Shown piece after piece: positions 1 to 8,733 of a DNA stretch of 57,526 nt. This DNA comes from Teichococcus aerophilus. Lineage in GTDB: Bacteria; Pseudomonadota; Alphaproteobacteria; Acetobacterales; Acetobacteraceae. Location of the stretch: assembly GCF_014490485.1 (NCBI RefSeq), contig NZ_JACTVA010000036.1, positions 1 through 57,526 on the forward strand, written 5' to 3'. The position numbers and the translations under genes were made by a program. The number at the start of each line of letters is the position of its first letter. Position 1 is the first letter of the stretch. The notes beneath the pieces are model-generated. The model was not told the origin of the DNA, did no database searches, and saw nothing but the letters and a program-made list of their open reading frames with translations.

Positions 1-342
1 GGCGGCGCGGGCGGGCCAGTCGGCGGCGGCGGCCCAGCCATCGTCTACCACCAGCAGCAACGGCCCGTCGCCGGCGGTGGCGGCGCCCGGGCCCCAGACA
101 GGGCGGGCCAGCCCCAGCACGATCAGCGCGGCCGCCGCCAGCCGCAGCAGCAGCAGCCACCAAGGCGTGCGGCTGGGCGTCTGCTCCGGCATCGGCAGGT
201 CCCGCAACAGCCTCACGGCGGGGAAGGCCTGCCGGCGCGGTGCCGGCGGCGTCACGCGCAGCAGCCACCAGATGGCCGGCAACAGAGGCAGCGCCAGCAG
301 CAACCAGGGAAGCACGAAGCCGATCGGGCCGAGTTGCAGCAT
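1..342 (-). CDS. DUF4159/BatA-like membrane protein, N-terminal part (cut by window edge)
   Basis: The reading frame starts at an ATG at 342 and stays open for 114 codons to the window edge. The visible part starts MLQLGPIGFVLPWLLLALP, a first membrane segment at about residues 9-29, then a basic stretch and a second hydrophobic segment at about 61-80. This is the BatA-type N-terminal layout of proteins that end in a DUF4159 domain. It lies 10 nt after the DUF58 gene in the moxR operon, the usual position for this family. A role in envelope stress or metalloprotein maturation is only inferred from MoxR systems. The C-terminal domain cannot be seen. Confidence 0.75.
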   Translation of the reverse strand, partial: MLQLGPIGFVLPWLLLALPLLPAIWWLLRVTPPAPRRQAFPAVRLLRDLPMPEQTPSRTPWWLLLLRLAAAALIVLGLARPVWGPGAATAGDGPLLLVVDDGWAAAADWPARAA

Positions 343-352
343 CAGGGGCGGC

Positions 353-1240
353 CTATCCGGGCGAGAGGGTCTGCCACAACGCCAGCAACGCGGCCTCGGG
401 CGGGGTGTCGGTACGGTGGGTGGCGAAACGCCAGCCGGCGGCACCGGCGATGGCGGCCAGCCCGGCACGGTGGGCGGCCAGCCGCTCGGCGTAGAGTGCC
501 CGCACGCTTTCCACGCGGGGCAGCAGCAGCGGCGCGTCGCCGGTCAGTGCCTCGAAGCGGACGCGGCCGGTATAGGGCAGCGTCTCCTCCGCTGGGTCCA
601 GGATCTGCAGCAGGTGGCCGGTGACGCCGCGCCCGGCCAGGGCGGCGACAGCGGCGCGCGTCTCCTCCAGCGGAGCCAGGAAATCGCTGAACAGCACGGC
701 GCGGGCGTGGCGGGGCAGGGCATCATCGGCCGGTGGCGCGGTGTGGCGGCTGAGCGCATCGGCGAGCGAGGGCAGCACGCCGCGCCCGGTCCAGGCCCGG
801 CGCTGGCCCAGCAGGCGCACCCGTTCCCCACCCCGCATCAGCAGCGCGGCGAGCGCCAGCAGCAGCAATTCAGCGCGTTCGGCCTTCCGGGGCAGGGCGG
901 GCGTGCCGGACCATTGCATGGTCTGCCCGGCATCGCGCCACAGGGCGATGCTTTGCGCCGCCTCCCACTCGGTCTCCCGCACGAACAGGCGGTCGGACTT
1001 GGCGCTTTGGCGCCAGTCCAGCCGGCTGATGGAATCGCCGGCCAGGTAGGGGCGGAACTGCCAGAAGGCATCGCCCTGTCCGGCGCGGCGCCGGCCATGC
1101 ACCCCCTGCATGACGGTGGAGGCGACCCGCTCGGCCGCCACAACCAGCGGCGGCAGCCGGGCACCCAGCGCCTCAGCCCGTAGCGCGGCGTTCGGCGCCG
1201 CGGGGCGGGAGGCGGGGGGCGAGGCGGGCGCCTCAGCCAA
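353..1240 (-). CDS. DUF58 domain protein of the MoxR operon
   Basis: 295 residues. The DUF58 signature is clear at about residues 55-92: GDAFWQFRPYLAGDSISRLDW followed by RQSAKSDRLFVRETEWE. In this family that segment leads into a von Willebrand A-like fold. The start is a TTG at 1240 inside the end of moxR, an 8-nt overlap that implies translational coupling; no better start is visible. DUF58 proteins are partners of MoxR AAA+ ATPases, thought to help fold or activate client proteins. The client here is unknown. Confidence 0.85.
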   Translation of the reverse strand: MAEAPASPPASRPAAPNAALRAEALGARLPPLVVAAERVASTVMQGVHGRRRAGQGDAFWQFRPYLAGDSISRLDWRQSAKSDRLFVRETEWEAAQSIALWRDAGQTMQWSGTPALPRKAERAELLLLALAALLMRGGERVRLLGQRRAWTGRGVLPSLADALSRHTAPPADDALPRHARAVLFSDFLAPLEETRAAVAALAGRGVTGHLLQILDPAEETLPYTGRVRFEALTGDAPLLLPRVESVRALYAERLAAHRAGLAAIAGAAGWRFATHRTDTPPEAALLALWQTLSPG

Positions 1241-2237
1241 GGCTGGCCTTCAGCGCGCCGATGACATCGGCCAACTGCACCCCGTCCGCCCGGGCCGAGA
1301 AATTCAGCGCCATGCGGTGGCGCAGCACCGGCTCGGCCAGGGCCAGCACGTCCTCGATGCTCGGGGCCAGGCGGCCATCCAGCACGGCACGGGCGCGGGT
1401 GGCCAGCATCAGCGCCTGGGCGGCGCGCGGGCCGGGGCCCCAGGCCAGGTGCTTCCGCACCGCCTCCAGCGAACCGGTTTCCGGCCGGGCACCGCGTACC
1501 AGCTTCAGGATGGCGTCCAGCACCTGCTCGCCCACCGGGATGCGGCGGATCAGCGCCTGGGCGGCCAGCAACTCTGCCGCCGTCAGCGCCGGGCGTGCCT
1601 TGGCCTCCTGCGCGCCGGTGGTGGCCAGCAGCATGGCGCGCTCGGCGGCTTCGTCCGGGTAAGTGACCTCCACTTCCAGCAGGAAGCGGTCCAACTGCGC
1701 TTCCGGCAGCGGATAGGTCCCTTCCTGCTCGATCGGGTTCTGCGTCGCCAGCACATGGAAGGGCGCCGGCAGCGGGTAGGTGGTGCCGCCCACCGCCACC
1801 TTGCGCTCCTGCATGGCCTGCAGCAGCGCCGACTGCGTGCGGGGCGAGGCGCGGTTGATCTCGTCCGCCATCAGCAGCTGGCAGAAGATCGGGCCATGGA
1901 TGAAGCGGAAGGCGCGCTTGCCGTCGCCGGCTTCCTCCAGCACCTCGCTGCCCAGGATATCAGCGGGCATCAGGTCGGGGGTGAACTGTACGCGGCCTTC
2001 ATGCAGGCCCAGCACGGTGCCCAGCGTCTCCACCAGCCGCGTCTTGCCCAGGCCCGGCACGCCGACCAGCAGAACATGGCCGCCGGAGAGCAGGGTGATC
2101 AGCACCTGCTCCACCACAAGCGGCTGGCCGAAGATTACTTCGCCGACCGCGGCCTTGACGCGGGACAGGCGGCTTCCCAATGCCTCGACGTCCGCGACGA
2201 GGGATGTGGGGTCAATGGGGGCTGCCACTTCAACCAT
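1233..2237 (-). CDS. moxR: MoxR family AAA+ ATPase
   Basis: 334 residues, normal for MoxR. Walker A is GVPGLGKTR at about residues 59-67, Walker B is LLMADEINRASPRTQ at about 121-135, and the sensor-1 region ATQNPIEQEGTYPLPEAQLDRF is at about 163-184; the C-terminal lid follows. A Shine-Dalgarno AAGGAG precedes the ATG by 10 nt. It is the first gene of a minus-strand operon with DUF58 and DUF4159 genes and is divergent from the DUF1285 gene, sharing a 91-bp control region. MoxR ATPases act as chaperones with the adjacent DUF58 protein; the substrate is unknown. Confidence 0.93.
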   Translation of the reverse strand: MVEVAAPIDPTSLVADVEALGSRLSRVKAAVGEVIFGQPLVVEQVLITLLSGGHVLLVGVPGLGKTRLVETLGTVLGLHEGRVQFTPDLMPADILGSEVLEEAGDGKRAFRFIHGPIFCQLLMADEINRASPRTQSALLQAMQERKVAVGGTTYPLPAPFHVLATQNPIEQEGTYPLPEAQLDRFLLEVEVTYPDEAAERAMLLATTGAQEAKARPALTAAELLAAQALIRRIPVGEQVLDAILKLVRGARPETGSLEAVRKHLAWGPGPRAAQALMLATRARAVLDGRLAPSIEDVLALAEPVLRHRMALNFSARADGVQLADVIGALKASLG

Positions 2238-2328
2238 GCCAGTCGGGCTCCTTATATAGGCTGGATATGGGAGGCCGGGTGCTCTCCGCCAGCCGGCCCT
2301 TTATCCAGGAGCGAGACTTGGAAAGCTT

Positions 2329-3066
2329 ATGACCCAGCGTATGACCAGCGGGCGTGCGGACAAAGCATTGAATGCGCCGCAACAGGAGGATGTGAGCGGC
2401 GCGTGCTGCCGCCCACAGCCGGATGCCAGCAGCGGCGGCCCTTGCGGCCTGCCCCTGGCGGGGCTGCGCCCGGGCCGCCCCGGTGCCACCAGCCCGGCCC
2501 GCCTACGCCACGAATGCGGCCCGCTGGAGATGCGGATCGCCCGGGACGGCAGCTGGCACTACAAGGGCAGCCCGATCGGCCGGAAGGAGCTGGTCTGCCT
2601 GTTCGCCTCCGTGCTGAAGCGGGAGGAGGATGGCAGCTACTGGCTGGAAACCCCGGTGGAGCGCGGGCAGATTGAGGTTGAGGACGCGCCCTTCATCGCC
2701 GTCGAGGTGTTCTGGCGCAGATGTGAGGGCCGCCAGTGCCTGACCTTCCGCACCAACCTCGATGAAATGATCACCGCGGACCACGACCACCCCATCCGTG
2801 TCGCCATCGACCCGCGCACGCGGGAGCCGCGGCCCTATGTGCAGGTCCGCCCCGGGCTGGAAGCCCGCATCAACCGCGCCGTGTTCTACGAGCTGGTCGC
2901 CCTGGCCGAGCCAGAGAAGGTGGAAGGCCGCGACCTGCTGGGCGTGTGGAGCGAGGGCGTATTCTTCCCCATCGACGACGCGCCGGCCGAGGCGCCGCCG
3001 CGCAAGGCCAGAAGCCGCGCCGCCAATGGCGCCACTGCCGCCGCCCGCACCGCCGGCGCCAAGTGA
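2329..3066 (+). CDS. DUF1285 family protein
   Basis: 245 residues. The family core starts at about residue 62 (CGPLEMRIARDGSWHYKGSP, then IGRKELVCLFASVLKREEDG) and runs to about 220 (GVWSEGVFFPI). The first 60 residues are low-complexity and could be shorter in vivo if a later start is used; the ATG at 2329 has GGAAAG about 4 nt upstream. The stop overlaps the start of the Nudix gene (GTGA). DUF1285 followed by CoA pyrophosphatase and CCA transferase, next to moxR, is a gene order common in Alphaproteobacteria. The biochemical function is not established. Confidence 0.85.
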   Translation: MTQRMTSGRADKALNAPQQEDVSGACCRPQPDASSGGPCGLPLAGLRPGRPGATSPARLRHECGPLEMRIARDGSWHYKGSPIGRKELVCLFASVLKREEDGSYWLETPVERGQIEVEDAPFIAVEVFWRRCEGRQCLTFRTNLDEMITADHDHPIRVAIDPRTREPRPYVQVRPGLEARINRAVFYELVALAEPEKVEGRDLLGVWSEGVFFPIDDAPAEAPPRKARSRAANGATAAARTAGAK

Positions 3067-3659
3067 GCACCACGTTGCTGTCGGCCACCGAAGTGGCCGA
3101 ACGCCTCTCCGACCCCGCCCGCCTGGCCCGCGCGGATGCGACGATGACAGAGGGGTGGGAGGACACCGGCCACCCGCCCATTGCCTCCGCCGTGCTGGTA
3201 CCGGTGGTGATGCATCCGTCGCCCACCATTCTGCTGACGTTGCGGACCGCGAAGCTCTCCGCCCATGCCGGCCAGGTCGCCTTTCCCGGCGGCCGCATGG
3301 AGCCGGGCGAAAGCGCCGAGCAGGCCGCCCTACGGGAGAGTTGGGAAGAAGTCGGCCTCGGCCCCACTTTGCCTAAAGTGCTTGGCCGGTTGCCGGACCA
3401 CCTGACCGGCACCGGCTACCGAATCACCCCGGTACTGGCGCTGGTGGAACCGCCGCTGCAATTGATCCCCGAACCAGGGGAGGTGGAGCTGATCTTCGAA
3501 TACGACCTCTCCCGCCTGCTGGACCCCGCGCTGCCGCAGAAGCAACGGGCGAAATTCCGTGGCGCGGAACGGAGCTTCTGGGTGTGGCCGCATGAGCGGC
3601 ACTACGTCTGGGGCGCCACGGCGGCCATTCTGCGCAATCTGGCGCTGGTGTTGCGCTGA
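3063..3659 (+). CDS. Nudix hydrolase, CoA pyrophosphatase type
   Basis: Starts at a GTG overlapping the DUF1285 stop and gives 198 residues. The CoA-Nudix signature is complete: LTLRTAKLSAHAGQVAFPGG runs straight into the Nudix box GGRMEPGESAEQAALRESWE then EVGL. Members cleave coenzyme A or its derivatives to phosphopantetheine and 3',5'-ADP, and the box glutamates bind Mg or Mn. A longer in-frame extension back to 2946 exists, but it overlaps DUF1285 deeply and is unlikely. The gene is followed by an inward hairpin that fits a terminator. Confidence 0.9.
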   Translation: MSTTLLSATEVAERLSDPARLARADATMTEGWEDTGHPPIASAVLVPVVMHPSPTILLTLRTAKLSAHAGQVAFPGGRMEPGESAEQAALRESWEEVGLGPTLPKVLGRLPDHLTGTGYRITPVLALVEPPLQLIPEPGEVELIFEYDLSRLLDPALPQKQRAKFRGAERSFWVWPHERHYVWGATAAILRNLALVLR

Positions 3660-3676
3660 AAATTGGACGGACGGGA

Positions 3677-3890
3677 GAAGGCCGGGGAAGGCATTCCCCG
3701 GACCCCTTCTTCTATTTTTGCGAATTGGCGTGAGGGCCGAAAACGGCTGGCGGGTGACATTTGGCTCATGTGTCGCTGCCGACGCCGATATGTCCTGCGC
3801 GACGCTTCCCCCTGAAGGGGCCACCCGGCGCACCAAACCACTTGCAGACATAAAAGAAGGGGCCGGGGATTCCCTCGCCGGCCTTCACCC
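3677..3890. repeat. GAATTC-hairpin repeat, copy 1 (paired arms)
   Basis: Fills most of the 307-nt gap between the convergent Nudix and csbD-like genes. Left arm 3677-3726 reads AAGGCCGGGGAAGGCATTCC, then CCGGACCCCTTCTTC and a T-rich tract; the core has GGCATTCC in place of GGAATTCC. The right arm 3844-3890 is a degenerate inverted copy. Each arm is a hairpin whose T-tract faces inward, so the left arm can terminate the Nudix transcript. The interior has no gene. Confidence 0.75.
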
Positions 3891-3891
3891 G

Positions 3892-3926
3892 TCAAAACAA
3901 AAAATGCGGCCCCGAAGGGCCGCATT
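3892..3926 (-). terminator. Rho-independent terminator of the csbD-like gene
   Basis: A 10-bp stem (AATGCGGCCC pairing with GGGCCGCATT, 3903-3926) closes a CGAA tetraloop. On the minus strand it is followed by TTTTTTTGTTTTG. It lies about 40 nt beyond the stop of the minus-strand csbD-like gene. Confidence 0.9.
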
Positions 3927-3966
3927 TCCTAAAAGGCGGGGGTGAGCCCCGTTCGTCGTGCGCGGA

Positions 3967-4206
3967 TCAGAGGATCCGCAGGCGGCCCAGCACATAGCCA
4001 ATGGCGGCGCCGATCAGCACGGAGGTCAGCGGTTGCTCGCGCACCGCATCGCCCAGCTGGCCGAGCGCGTTGGTCGCCTGGCCCTGCACCTGGTTGTAGG
4101 CGCCACGCGCCTGGGCGTTGCGGTCGCCAGTGACGCTGCCCACGGCTTCCTGCACACGGCCGAAGGCGTCGCGGGCGGCACCGGTCACGCGGTTCTCGTC
4201 AACCAT
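3967..4206 (-). CDS. CsbD-like stress protein with C-terminal hydrophobic tail
   Basis: 79 residues. The N-terminal half matches the CsbD pattern (NRVTGAARDAFGRVQEAVGS then VTGD), a small helical, charged general-stress family. The C-terminus adds a hydrophobic segment (SVLIGAAIGYVLGRL, about residues 61-75) resembling the ElaB/DUF883 anchor. The ATG has AAGGAA 7 nt upstream. It has its own terminator at 3892-3926, so it is monocistronic. Stress induction is typical of the family; no sigma-factor site could be confirmed. Confidence 0.8.
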   Translation of the reverse strand: MVDENRVTGAARDAFGRVQEAVGSVTGDRNAQARGAYNQVQGQATNALGQLGDAVREQPLTSVLIGAAIGYVLGRLRIL

Positions 4207-4406
4207 CTGGCTATTCCTTCTGACTGTTCATGTCGGGCTTGATCGCCCGGTTGCGTGGTCTCAACGCGGCGTCTTCCAATTGGATGCGCGCAGATAGCGC
4301 TTGAATGGAATGCGCGTGGCGCACCTTGAAATCAGGCGCGACAAGCGTTCCGGAAGGCGCCGCACCGATTGCGCGGGGCGCGCATGCGTGCTGCCCTGCC
4401 GCCGCC

Positions 4407-5621
4407 ATGCATGACGATCCTCCGCACGACCGGCTCCCGCCCCCCGAATGGCTCTCCCACGGCGCGCCCGCCGCCGTGCTCGCCGCGCTGCCGGGCGCGC
4501 GCGTGGTCGGCGGCGCGGTGCGGGATGCGCTGGCACGGCGGCCGGTGCATGATGTTGATGTCGCCGTGGCGCTGCCGCCGGAGGAAGCCGCGCGCCTGCT
4601 GCGCGAACGCGGGATCAAGGTGTTCGAAACCGGGCTGGCACACGGCACCGTCACCGCCGTGCTGGACCACCAGCCGGTGGAGGTGACGAGCCTGCGCCGG
4701 GATCTGGTGACCGATGGCCGCCATGCCGAGGTAGCCTGGAGCACCGACTGGCGGGAGGACGCCGCCCGGCGCGACTTCACCATCAACGCGCTGTCGATGG
4801 ATGCCTCCGGCGCGCTGTGGGACTACTTCGGCGGTCGGCGGGACCTGGCGGCCGGCCGCGTGCGCTTCGTGGGTGACCCGGCGACGCGGCTGGCGGAAGA
4901 TTACCTGCGCGTGCTGCGCTTCTTCCGCTTCCAGGCCCGCTACGGCACCGGCGCACCGGATGCGGCGGCGATACAGGCCATCCGGGACGCGGTGCCCGGC
5001 CTTGCCCGCCTCTCGGTGGAGCGGGTGTGGATGGAGCTCAAGCGGCTGCTGCAGGCGCCGGAGCCGTTGGAAGCGCTGGCGCTGATGCGTCAGACCGGCG
5101 TGCTGCCCGCCATCCTGCCGGAAGCCGACAGCACCGACGCCCTGGCGCGGCTGCTGGCCGCCAGGGCACCGGCTGAGCCCCTGTTGCGCCTGGCCGCCCT
5201 GCTGCGCCCCGGCACCGAGGCCGCTGCGCTGGCCCGCCGCCTGCGATTCTCCACCGCCGAGGCCGCCCGGCTGCGCGGTCTGCTGGACGCCTCCCTCCGC
5301 CCGGCGCCGGAGCTGGACGGCGCCTCCCTGCGCCGCTGGCTGGCCGAGGCGCCGGCGGACCTGCCCGCCGACCTGGCCTGGATGGCGGAGGCGGCGGATG
5401 GGCAGGACCGGGCCGCGCTGCGGCACCGCATCGACACCACGCCCCGTCCGGTCTTCCCGCTGCAGGGGCGGGATGCGCTGGCCGCCGGCCTGGCGCCCGG
5501 CCCCGCCATGGGGCAGGCCCTGGCCGCGGTGCGGGCCTGGTGGCTGGCCGGTGGCTGCGAGGCCGATGCCGCCGCGTGCCGCGCCGCGCTGCTCGCCCTG
5601 CAAAGTAACGGGCCAGCCTGA
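4407..5621 (+). CDS. cca: CCA tRNA nucleotidyltransferase / poly(A) polymerase family
   Basis: 404 residues from the ATG at 4407; the frame is open further upstream but that extension looks non-coding. The head domain shows ARVVGGAVRDALARRPVHDV with the catalytic DVDVA at about residues 48-52, then RRDFTINALSMD at about 119-130 and the RNA-binding motif EDYLRVLRFFRF at about 164-175. These are class II nucleotidyltransferase motifs. The enzyme adds or repairs the 3' CCA end of tRNAs. It is on the same strand as the CoA pyrophosphatase, with a csbD-like gene and repeat copy 1 interposed. Confidence 0.92.
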   Translation: MHDDPPHDRLPPPEWLSHGAPAAVLAALPGARVVGGAVRDALARRPVHDVDVAVALPPEEAARLLRERGIKVFETGLAHGTVTAVLDHQPVEVTSLRRDLVTDGRHAEVAWSTDWREDAARRDFTINALSMDASGALWDYFGGRRDLAAGRVRFVGDPATRLAEDYLRVLRFFRFQARYGTGAPDAAAIQAIRDAVPGLARLSVERVWMELKRLLQAPEPLEALALMRQTGVLPAILPEADSTDALARLLAARAPAEPLLRLAALLRPGTEAAALARRLRFSTAEAARLRGLLDASLRPAPELDGASLRRWLAEAPADLPADLAWMAEAADGQDRAALRHRIDTTPRPVFPLQGRDALAAGLAPGPAMGQALAAVRAWWLAGGCEADAAACRAALLALQSNGPA

Positions 5622-5726
5622 CCAGACGATAGTGATTGCGAGGCATTCTCAGCGGGTATAGACGGCCCTGCAACGGATCGTCGCTGGACCGTGCCAGCCG
5701 CCGCCGTGCCCCCGAACGAGGTTGCC

Positions 5727-6860
5727 ATGTCCATGACCCGCCGCGGTCTTCTTGCCCTCTCCGGGGCAGCGCTGCTGCCTGCCGTCCCGTCGCGCGCCGC
5801 GCCGGCCCCGGTGCAGGTCACCGACATCACCGGCCGTACCGTCACGGTCAAGGCACCGGTCGAGCGGATGATCATGGGGGAGGGGCGGCAGAGCTACCTC
5901 GTCGCCGCGCTGGACCGGCAGAACCCCTTCGGCCGCGTCGTCGGCTGGCGGGACGATTTCCGCAAGGCGGACCTCGATGGCTACACGATCTATGAGAAGC
6001 AGTTCCCGCAGATCGCCCGGATCCCCAGCTTCGGCGGCTGGAAGGATGGCGCCTTCGATATCGAGCAGGTGATCTCGCTCCGCCCCGACGTGGTGGTGAT
6101 GAACCTGGAATCGAAGGTCGCCATCGACGATGGCGGGCTGATCGGCAAGCTGGAGCGGGTGGGCATCCCCATCGTCTTCATCGACTTCCGGGAGAAGCCG
6201 TTCGAGAACGCCGAGCGCAGCATCGCCATCATGGCCCAGGTGCTGGGGCGGGAGGAGCAGGGCCGCACCCTGGCCGATTACCGCCGCACGCAGATCGAGC
6301 GCGTCACCAGCCGCCTGCAGGGCTTCACCGGCCCACGCCCCAAGGTGATGATTGAGCGCGCGGCGGGCTACGACGAGAGCTGCTGCATGTCCTTCGGCGA
6401 CGAGAATTTCGGCCGGATGGTCACGCTGGCGGGCGGCATCAACATCGCCGCCACGCTGATCCCCGGTACGTTCGGGGTGGTGAACCCGGAACAGGTGGTG
6501 GCGGCGCAGCCCGACGTGGTGGTGGCCACCGGCAGCAACTGGAAGCTCTACGCGCCGGATGGCGCCTGGGTCGGCGTCGGCCCCGGCGCGGACCAGGCGG
6601 TGGCGCGGCAACGGCTGCGCAAGCTGATGGAGCGCCCCGCCTACCGCACCCTGCCGGTGGCGCGCAGCAACCGCGTGCACGCCATCTGGCACCAATTCTA
6701 CGACAGCCCCTACCAGTTCGTCGCCATCCAGGTCCTGGCCAAGTGGCTGCACCCGGAGCTGTTCGCCGACCTGGACCCAGACGCCACCTTCCGCGAGTTC
6801 CACGAGCGCTTCCTGCCCGTGGCCTATGCACCGGGCTACTGGGTCTCCCTCTCCGCATGA
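5727..6860 (+). CDS. ABC transporter substrate-binding protein (iron/cobalamin FecB type)
   Basis: 377 residues from the ATG at 5727. The start MSMTRRGLLALSGAALLPAV is a signal peptide with a twin arginine, plausibly Tat-exported, with cleavage near SRAAPA. The mature part has the periplasmic-binding-protein pattern for siderophore, haem or B12 ligands: VQVTDITGRTVTVKAPVERM, then LRPDVVVMNLE and AAQPDVVVATG. The stop overlaps the permease start (ATGA), so the three transport genes form one operon. The exact ligand cannot be read from sequence. Confidence 0.88.
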   Translation: MSMTRRGLLALSGAALLPAVPSRAAPAPVQVTDITGRTVTVKAPVERMIMGEGRQSYLVAALDRQNPFGRVVGWRDDFRKADLDGYTIYEKQFPQIARIPSFGGWKDGAFDIEQVISLRPDVVVMNLESKVAIDDGGLIGKLERVGIPIVFIDFREKPFENAERSIAIMAQVLGREEQGRTLADYRRTQIERVTSRLQGFTGPRPKVMIERAAGYDESCCMSFGDENFGRMVTLAGGINIAATLIPGTFGVVNPEQVVAAQPDVVVATGSNWKLYAPDGAWVGVGPGADQAVARQRLRKLMERPAYRTLPVARSNRVHAIWHQFYDSPYQFVAIQVLAKWLHPELFADLDPDATFREFHERFLPVAYAPGYWVSLSA

Positions 6861-7924
6861 GCACGGCATTGCAGGCGGACAGCATCGCCGAGGGTCGCGG
6901 CGCCTATCGCCGGCTGGCGCGGCGCAAGCTGGTGCTGCTCGGCGTGCTGGCGGCGCTGCTGCTGGCCAGCCTCGTCGCCGACCTGACGCTGGGGCCCGCG
7001 CGCTATTCCTATACCGAGGTGGTGCGGGCGCTGCTGGGGCTGGACGTCCCGCTCTCCGTCAGCGTCGTCGTCTGGGAAATCCGCCTGCCGGTGGCGTTGA
7101 TGGCGGTGGTGGTGGGGGCGGCACTGGCCGTCTCCGGCGCGCAGATGCAGACGGTGTTGAACAACCCGCTGGCCAGCCCCTTTACTCTTGGCATCTCCGC
7201 CGCTGCCGGCTTCGGCGCGGCGCTGGGCTTCGTGCTGGGGGTCAGCCTGCTGCCGGCCGGCTGGTCGGCCTGGACCATCCCGGCCAACGCGTTCCTCTCC
7301 GCCATGGGTTGCTCGCTGCTGATCCACTTCCTCAGCAAGCGCCGCGGCATGACGACCGAGACCATCGTGCTGCTCGGCATCGCACTGGTCTTCACCTTCA
7401 ATGCGGCGCTGTCCGCCCTCGAATTCATTGCGTCCGAGCAGGCGCTGGCGGCGGTGGTGTTCTGGACCATGGGCAGCCTGGGCCGTACCACCTGGGTGAA
7501 GCTCGGCATCGCCACCCTTGTGCTGGTGGCCATCTGGCCGCTCTTCGCCCGCCAGGCCTGGGCGCTGACGGCGCTGCGCCTGGGCGAGCACAAGGCAGCC
7601 AGCTTCGGCATCCAGGTCGGCCGGCTGCGGCTGCAGACCATCCTGCTGGTCAGCGCCCTGGCCTCGATCTGCGTCTCCTTCGTCGGTACCATCGGCTTCA
7701 TCGGTCTGGTGGGGCCGCACATCGCCCGCATGCTGGTGGGCGAGGACCAGCGTTTCTTCCTGCCGGCCTCCGCGCTGGCCGGGGCGCTGGTGCTCTCCGC
7801 CGCCTCCGTCCTCAGCAAGTCCATCATCCCCGGGTTGATCCTGCCGATCGGCGTCGTCACCGCGCTGGTGGGCGTGCCGTTCTTCTTCAGCCTGATCCTC
7901 AGCACACGGAGCCGCCCATGGTGA
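6857..7924 (+). CDS. FecCD family ABC transporter permease
   Basis: 355 residues from an ATG overlapping the binding-protein stop by 4 nt. It is polytopic (about ten membrane helices), with the FecCD/BtuC motifs VSGAQMQTVLNNPLASPFTL near residue 93 and GTIGFIGLVGPHIARML near residue 275, the loop that docks on the ATPase. It moves the chelate across the inner membrane. It overlaps the ATPase gene by 7 nt (ATG at 7918). Confidence 0.92.
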   Translation: MSTALQADSIAEGRGAYRRLARRKLVLLGVLAALLLASLVADLTLGPARYSYTEVVRALLGLDVPLSVSVVVWEIRLPVALMAVVVGAALAVSGAQMQTVLNNPLASPFTLGISAAAGFGAALGFVLGVSLLPAGWSAWTIPANAFLSAMGCSLLIHFLSKRRGMTTETIVLLGIALVFTFNAALSALEFIASEQALAAVVFWTMGSLGRTTWVKLGIATLVLVAIWPLFARQAWALTALRLGEHKAASFGIQVGRLRLQTILLVSALASICVSFVGTIGFIGLVGPHIARMLVGEDQRFFLPASALAGALVLSAASVLSKSIIPGLILPIGVVTALVGVPFFFSLILSTRSRPW

Positions 7925-8733
7925 TGATGCCCCCGGTGGCACCGCCCATGGTGACCATGATGGTCGAGGGGTTGGAGGTCGCCTATGGCCGCCGCCCCAT
8001 CCTGCGTGGCGTGACGCTGCCGGCGCTGCGTGGCGGGCAGATCACCGCGCTGCTCGGCCCCAACGCCGCCGGCAAGTCCACCCTGTTCCGCCGTATCGTC
8101 GGCCAGCTCTCCGGCCCCGGCACCGTGGCGGTGGATGGCCGCGCGCTGCGTGACCTCTCGCCGCAGGATGCCGCCCAGCCCTGCTACCTGCCGCAGGATA
8201 CCTCGGCCAACGCCGTGCTGACGGTGTTCGAGGCCGTGCTGCTGGCCGGCAAGCAAGGCGGCAGCTGGTCGGTGACCGATGCGGAAGCCGATGCCGTGAC
8301 CCGCACGCTGATGATGCTGGAGATCGAGGACCTCGCCGGCCGCGGCCTGGGCGAGCTCAGCGGCGGCCAGCGGCAGATGGTCGGGCTGGCCCAGGCACTG
8401 GTGCGCAACCCGCGCATCCTGCTGCTGGACGAGCCGACCAGCGCGCTGGATCTGCAACGCCAGGTGGAAGTGCTGCACCTGCTGCGCGACCTGGCGGAAC
8501 GCGACGGGCTGTGCGTCGTCGTGGCCATCCATGACCTCAATCAGGCCCTGCGCTTTGCGGATCAAGTGGTCGTACTCAGCCACGGCAGCATCGTCGCCAG
8601 CGGCGCTCCCACGGATGTGCTGACGCCGGCCCTGCTGCAAGAGGTCTATGGCGTGGAAGCCCGGCTTGAGACCTGCTCCCGCGGCGTGCCGTTCCTGACC
8701 GTCGACGGCTCGGTCCGGCGCCGCCGGGGCTGA
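7918..8733 (+). CDS. FecE-type ABC transporter ATP-binding protein
   Basis: 271 residues from the ATG at 7918; ATGs at 7948 and 7957 are alternatives. Walker A GPNAAGKST is at about residues 47-55, the signature LSGGQRQM at about 146-153, Walker B ILLLDEPTSALD at about 167-178 and the switch histidine in VAIHDLNQA at about 203-211. It energises the importer with the two preceding genes. The transcript probably ends at repeat copy 2, which starts immediately after the stop. Confidence 0.92.
   Translation: MVMMPPVAPPMVTMMVEGLEVAYGRRPILRGVTLPALRGGQITALLGPNAAGKSTLFRRIVGQLSGPGTVAVDGRALRDLSPQDAAQPCYLPQDTSANAVLTVFEAVLLAGKQGGSWSVTDAEADAVTRTLMMLEIEDLAGRGLGELSGGQRQMVGLAQALVRNPRILLLDEPTSALDLQRQVEVLHLLRDLAERDGLCVVVAIHDLNQALRFADQVVVLSHGSIVASGAPTDVLTPALLQEVYGVEARLETCSRGVPFLTVDGSVRRRRG

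Noticed and set aside
5649..6869. Long open frames opposite to the binding-protein gene and elsewhere (histidine/glutamine-rich)
   Set aside because: They mirror real genes in GC-rich DNA; their composition is an artefact of codon bias on the other strand.
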